A DNA stretch of 64,000 bases from Acidobacteriaceae bacterium (GTDB lineage: Bacteria; Acidobacteriota; Terriglobia; Terriglobales; Acidobacteriaceae), in contig PLHW01000071.1 in NCBI GenBank assembly GCA_003139095.1, forward strand, positions 21,553-85,552, given 5' to 3'. Of the stretch, positions 60,660 through 64,000 are shown piece by piece. Every line of letters begins with the position of its first letter. Position 1 is the stretch's first letter. The position numbers and the translations under genes were made by a program. The notes below the pieces were generated by a model, which ran no database searches, was not told where the DNA came from, and saw only the letters and a list, made by a program, of their open reading frames with translations.

Positions 60660-60727
60660 GAAGTCAGAAGTGGGAAGTCAGAAGGAAGAAGTGAAATCAG
60701 TTCTGACTTCTGACTTCCCACTTCTTA
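60660..60727. repeat. 18-bp perfect inverted repeat built from 'gaagtcagaagt' units
   Basis: Arms 60666-60683 and 60708-60725 are perfectly complementary over 18 bp with a 24-bp loop. The right arm touches the stop codon of the gene at 60725; the left arm is next to the selD start. It could be a transcript-end hairpin. Confidence 0.65.
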
Positions 60728-61234
60728 CTTCGTTGCGACCTGCGTAACCTTGAGATCGGGATAGGCGTGGTTCCACTGGGCGGAGATGCTTTCGAAGGTG
60801 AGGCGGAAGGGCTTGCTCTGGCCGGGGAGGAGCGGAGAGACGTTGAGGTCTACGGCTTCGTCGTAAGGGCCGCCGGTGCGGAGGACGTGAATGGGCAGCT
60901 CTTCACGCTGGGCGGTCTGGCCCATGTCGTCCTTGAAGGTGACCTGGACGAGGGCATGAATGATGGTCTGATTTCCGGAGTTGGTGACGGTGCCATCGAG
61001 ATAGCTGACCGTGGCGCCGGCGAAATTTTGCGCGGCACTGGCCTTGAGCTCGGAGAATTTCAGATCGGCGGCATAGGGCGAAGGCTCGGCGGGCTTTTTT
61101 TGCTCGGAGCGGAGGATAAGCGCGATCGCGCCGAGGATGACGCCGACGATCACGATGCCGATGAGGATGGGACGCAGGCTGGACTCGGCGGGTTCGGTGG
61201 TCGGATTGAGACTTGGCTCGAGCAGGCCGCCCAT
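60725..61234 (-). CDS. Membrane-anchored protein (DUF2393-like)
   Basis: 169 aa. One N-terminal membrane helix (LIGIVIVGVILGAIALIL, about 24-41), then an extracytoplasmic beta-sandwich-like domain (VSYLDGTVTNSGNQTIIHAL; QVTFKDDMGQTAQ; LLPGQSKPFRLTFESIS). Layout fits DUF2393/FxLYD-type proteins. Function unknown. The stop codon comes from a tandem repeat arm (AAG TAA GAAG). Confidence 0.6.
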   Translation of the reverse strand: MGGLLEPSLNPTTEPAESSLRPILIGIVIVGVILGAIALILRSEQKKPAEPSPYAADLKFSELKASAAQNFAGATVSYLDGTVTNSGNQTIIHALVQVTFKDDMGQTAQREELPIHVLRTGGPYDEAVDLNVSPLLPGQSKPFRLTFESISAQWNHAYPDLKVTQVATK

Positions 61235-61299
61235 GGCGCGATTGTACTACTGGGAATCGCCCAGGATGGCAACCTTCGGCGCGGCAAAGACCAACTGCA

Positions 61300-61848
61300 T
61301 TATCGGTCGTAGTGGAGCAGGGAAAAGACTTCGTAGTTTGAGAGCTTCTCTCTTCCCTTCAGAAAATCCAATTCAACCACGAAGGTGAAGCCGGCGATGT
61401 GCGCGCCGAGCTGATTGGCGAGTTCGGCGGTGGCGAGCGCGGTGCCGCCGGTGGCGAGCAGATCATCGACGATTAAAACGCGTTGGCCTTTGGCGATGGC
61501 GTCGCGGTGAATTTCGAGCGAGTTGCTGCCGTACTCGAGGTCGTAACTGATTTTCGCGGTTGCGGCGGGAAGTTTGCCGGGCTTGCGCACGGGCACGAAG
61601 CCGGCGTTGAGGCGATAGGCGAGAGCGGGGCCGAAGATGAAGCCGCGGGCTTCCATGCCGAGGATGAGGTCGATTTCCTTGCCGATGTAGTGCGCGGAGA
61701 GCGCATCGATGAGGCGCGCGAAGCCGAGCTTGTCTTTGAGCAGCGTGGTGATGTCATAGAAGAGAATGCCGGGCTTGGGGAAGTCGGGCACTTCGCGAAT
61801 GAGTTTTTTGAGCGCGTCACAATCCACTGTTGAGTCTGGCGAAATCAT
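61300..61848 (-). CDS. apt: Adenine phosphoribosyltransferase
   Basis: 182 aa from ATG 61848 (AAAGGAAA before it); the frame to 62013 lies in the divergent promoter region. [18 protein letters not shown] near the start, [25 protein letters not shown] and the PRPP-binding [14 protein letters not shown] are all canonical. Salvages adenine to AMP in the cytoplasm. Confidence 0.96.
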   Translation of the reverse strand: MISPDSTVDCDALKKLIREVPDFPKPGILFYDITTLLKDKLGFARLIDALSAHYIGKEIDLILGMEARGFIFGPALAYRLNAGFVPVRKPGKLPAATAKISYDLEYGSNSLEIHRDAIAKGQRVLIVDDLLATGGTALATAELANQLGAHIAGFTFVVELDFLKGREKLSNYEVFSLLHYDR

Positions 61849-61996
61849 TGTTTCCTTTCTTTCATCGGCACCAACGCGTCGGGCATCGGCAACACCGCCG
61901 CAGGGTGTCGGCGGCGGACGGGAACTGGAAATGATAAATGCTTGTTCCTGCGGCGAGTAGTGATTTCGGGAGGGCGTGTGTTGTAATGCTGAACGC

Positions 61997-62935
61997 ATGC
62001 GCGCCGCGGCCATTCTGGGATTGGGAACTTCGGAGAGCGATCTGCGGGCGTTCGGGTCGGGCGCCGCGACGACGTGGGCCGAGGGACTGCCGTCTTCGGC
62101 GGAGGAGGCGGACGCGGTTGTAATTTTTGGAGGCGATGGAACGGTGCACCGGCACCTGGCGGCGCTGGTGCGGCTGCAGCTTCCCGTGCTGGTTGTGCCT
62201 TCGGGCAGTGGAAACGATTTTGCGCGGGCGCTGAATTTGCGGTCGGTGGGAGACTCGCTGAAAGCGTGGCGCGGATTTGAGGCGGGGAAGGTTCGGCCGC
62301 GGGCGATGGATCTCGGTGTGATTCGGCCGGATGCCTCGCCCGGTGTTGCGCGCTATTTTTGTTGCGTTGCGGGATGCGGATTGGATGCGGCGACAGCGCG
62401 GCGAGCGAACCAGATGCCGCGCTGGCTGCGGGGACACGGCGGATATGTGCTGGCGTTGCTGCCGGCGCTGGTCAGGCTCCCGGCATACGCGATACGGATT
62501 AGGCGGTGTAACGGCCCGGGCGAACATCGCACCGGCGAAGATTGTTCCGGCGAACGTCGAACGGGGGAACATCACTTCGACGGGCCTCACTTCGACGAAC
62601 ATCGCGAGGAGGCGCGGCCTACGCTGCTGGCGGCATTCGCGAACACGCAGTTTTTTGGCGATGGGATGCGGATCGCTCCACAGGCCGATGCGAGCGACGG
62701 CCAGCTCGACATCTGCCGCATCGGGAAGATGAACGCGATTGAGTTGGCGGGCATGTTTCCGACGGTTTATTTTGGGCGGCATCTCGGCTCGCCGAGAGTT
62801 GAATATTGGAAGGACAAGCGGGTGCGAGTGGAGTCGGACGTGCCATTGGAGATCTATGCGGACGGAGAATTCGTGTGCGAGACGCCGGCGGAAATTTCGG
62901 TTGCGCCGGGGGCGTTGCGGGTGATTGCCGGCTGA
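61997..62935 (+). CDS. Diacylglycerol kinase-family lipid kinase
   Basis: 312 aa from ATG 61997; a GTG at 61976 behind GGGAGGG is an alternative. Catalytic GGDGT in [17 protein letters not shown] (about 35-52) and nucleotide-binding [12 protein letters not shown] (about 70-81) define the family; the C-terminal beta-domain has [26 protein letters not shown] and DGQLDI. It phosphorylates diacylglycerol, sphingoid or related lipids. Residues about 174-203 are a pentapeptide array encoded by a 15-bp tandem repeat between two core strands. Divergent from apt. Confidence 0.85.
   Translation: MRAAAILGLGTSESDLRAFGSGAATTWAEGLPSSAEEADAVVIFGGDGTVHRHLAALVRLQLPVLVVPSGSGNDFARALNLRSVGDSLKAWRGFEAGKVRPRAMDLGVIRPDASPGVARYFCCVAGCGLDAATARRANQMPRWLRGHGGYVLALLPALVRLPAYAIRIRRCNGPGEHRTGEDCSGERRTGEHHFDGPHFDEHREEARPTLLAAFANTQFFGDGMRIAPQADASDGQLDICRIGKMNAIELAGMFPTVYFGRHLGSPRVEYWKDKRVRVESDVPLEIYADGEFVCETPAEISVAPGALRVIAG
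62517..62606. repeat. 15-bp tandem repeat, six units, inside the lipid kinase
   Basis: Units CGGGCGAACATCGCA, CCGGCGAAGATTGTT, CCGGCGAACGTCGAA, CGGGGGAACATCACT, TCGACGGGCCTCACT and TCGACGAACATCGCG. They encode [20 protein letters not shown]-type pentapeptides. Confidence 0.85.
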
Positions 62936-62990
62936 CTAATTCGCTTTTCTGCCTGACTTATTTTTCCATTACCTTATCTTCCCGACACGC

Positions 62991-63572
62991 TTATTTTGCG
63001 GGAGTGAGTGGAAAACGCTCGTCCAGCTCCAGGTTCAGCTCAAGAACGTTGACTCGGGGCTCGCCGAGAAATCCCCACTGACGGTTTTGCGTGTGCTCCT
63101 GAACTAACTTTTCAATCTCCGCTTCCGACACCTTGCGGGCGGCGGCGACGCGGCGGATTTGAAATGCGGCGGCGGCGGGAGTGATGTGGGGATCGATGCC
63201 CGAAGCGGAGGTGGTGACAAGATCGATGGGAACGGGGGCACCCGGATTATCGGCTTGTGCGGCGGCTACGTCGGCCTTGACGCGATCGACGAGCTTTTGA
63301 TTCGTGGGGCCAAGCTGCGAACCGTTGGAATTGGCCGCGTCGTAGCCATTGCCCGCGGCGGAGGGCCGCGAGTGAAAATATGCCGGAGACGTGAAGCCCT
63401 GGCCGATGAGACTGGAGCCGACGAGCTTTCCGTGCTGCTCGAGGAGTTCTCCGTTGGCCTGGCGAGGAAAGAGCAGTTGGGCGAGGCCGGTCACGACGAG
63501 CGGATAAATGATTCCGAGAAGAATGGTGGTGGCGATCGTCATGAGAACGGCGGTGATGAGATTTTTTTTCAT
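62991..63572 (-). CDS. kdpC: Potassium-transporting ATPase subunit KdpC
   Basis: 193 aa. One membrane helix at the N-terminus (AVLMTIATTILLGIIYPLVV), the KdpC motif SSLIGQGFTSPAYFHSRPSA, and the C-terminal SGIDPHITPAAAAFQIRRVA that contacts KdpB. Assembles the high-affinity K+ pump KdpFABC. Follows kdpB by 8 bp. Confidence 0.96.
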   Translation of the reverse strand: MKKNLITAVLMTIATTILLGIIYPLVVTGLAQLLFPRQANGELLEQHGKLVGSSLIGQGFTSPAYFHSRPSAAGNGYDAANSNGSQLGPTNQKLVDRVKADVAAAQADNPGAPVPIDLVTTSASGIDPHITPAAAAFQIRRVAAARKVSEAEIEKLVQEHTQNRQWGFLGEPRVNVLELNLELDERFPLTPAK

Positions 63573-63580
63573 AAAAGCTC

Positions 63581-64000
63581 CTACGCGAGGCCAATGGTGG
63601 TGATGAGCATGTCGATGAGCTTGATTCCGATGAAGGGGACAATGATGCCGCCGGCGCCGTAGACCCAGAGATTGTTGCGCAGCAGGGCGGCGGCGGCCAT
63701 GGGACGATATTTGACGCCGCGCAGAGCGAGGGGGATGAGCGCGACGATGATCAGGGCGTTGAAGATAACGGCTGAGAGGATGGCGGACTCGGGCGTTTTG
63801 AGATGCATGATGTTCAGCGTATTGAGCACGGGGAATGTGCCTGCGAACATGGCGGGGATGATGGCGAAATACTTGGCGACGTCGTTGGCGATAGAGAAAG
63901 TGGTGAGAGCGCCGCGCGTCATCAGCAGCTGTTTACCGATTTCGACAATCTCAATGAGCTTGGTGGGATTGGAGTCGAGATCGACCATGTTGCCGGCTTC
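63581..64000 (-). CDS. kdpB: Potassium-transporting ATPase subunit KdpB, C-terminal part
   Basis: 140 codons visible; the gene continues past the right edge. The piece opens [20 protein letters not shown], then [20 protein letters not shown] and [13 protein letters not shown], the conserved end of KdpB with four membrane helices to [11 protein letters not shown]. Catalytic P-type ATPase subunit of the Kdp pump. Same operon as kdpC. Confidence 0.96.
   Translation of the reverse strand, partial: EAGNMVDLDSNPTKLIEIVEIGKQLLMTRGALTTFSIANDVAKYFAIIPAMFAGTFPVLNTLNIMHLKTPESAILSAVIFNALIIVALIPLALRGVKYRPMAAAALLRNNLWVYGAGGIIVPFIGIKLIDMLITTIGLA

Noticed and set aside
1..64000. CRISPR arrays
   Set aside because: The repeats seen are short tandem words or dispersed elements; none has regular 25-40 bp repeats with unique spacers, and no cas genes are visible.

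Overview
The window looks like a chromosomal segment of a high-GC member of the Acidobacteriota (Terriglobia, Koribacter/Sulfotelmatobacter-like). This is inferred from an ECF sigma factor of the acidobacterial type overlapping a giant PknB-TPR kinase, a VWFA-related secreted protein, DUF6345 and DinB paralogues, and many short dispersed repeats (relatives of 'gtcatcctgagcg...gtcgaaggaccc', runs of 'gtcgttg' and of 'gaagttagaagt') that are common in this phylum. No 16S rRNA is present, so the placement is an inference.

Region 1 (1 to about 24.97 kb, all minus strand, transcribed right to left) is a prophage or prophage-derived block. A promoter with a doubled 9-bp operator (24918-24970) precedes small early or regulatory genes: a 75-aa protein, a zinc ribbon and a region-4-like HTH protein. 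These are followed by a dual-specificity phosphatase, a 2,017-aa tail-fibre-like protein, a secreted beta-helix/polysaccharide deacetylase, and an HK97-type morphogenesis module: large terminase, portal, protease, scaffold, major capsid, two head-tail joining proteins, tail terminator and tube candidates, and a baseplate hub that runs off the left edge. Between terminase and portal sits a non-structural cassette with its own terminator. It encodes a HipA-like kinase, a DUF3037 protein whose C-terminal half is a LexA-type autoprotease, and a plain DUF3037 paralogue. This is the strongest candidate for an undescribed system. No integrase or attachment site is visible.

Region 2 (25-34 kb) has an M13 metallopeptidase, an unknown protein, a polytopic membrane protein, a CPBP protease, a secreted phosphoesterase, and two AT-richer methyltransferase genes lying exactly between a tRNA-Pro(GGG) and a degenerate tRNA whose 3' end nearly repeats that tRNA.

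Region 3 (34-46 kb) has an NtrC-type response regulator divergent from two tandem membrane-anchored TPR proteins, with a perfect TGTGA-N6-TCACA site between them. It continues with a VWA protein, a small secreted protein, DinB, a PD-(D/E)XK-like protein, a TlpA-like thioredoxin, a cold-shock protein, a STAS protein and a secreted DUF6345 peptidase-like pair.

Region 4 (46-64 kb) has an ECF sigma/kinase pair; TldE(PmbA) and TldD separated by an orphan VapB-like antitoxin and a HicBA module; mnmG; a CADD-like oxidase; a thioesterase and a PEP-mutase-family enzyme in one operon; two parS sites; DinB; a selenocysteine-containing selD; apt; a diacylglycerol-kinase-like gene; and the kdpBC end. Strand composition flips from C-rich to G-rich on the given strand at about 58.8 kb, exactly at the parS pair, which suggests that the replication origin is close.

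A recurring theme is dispersed repeats placed in coding DNA. They occur as in-frame insertions in MnmG, SelD, the portal, the protease and one DUF3037 protein, as a 15-bp minisatellite in the lipid kinase, and at the 3' ends of genes where they sometimes supply the stop codon.
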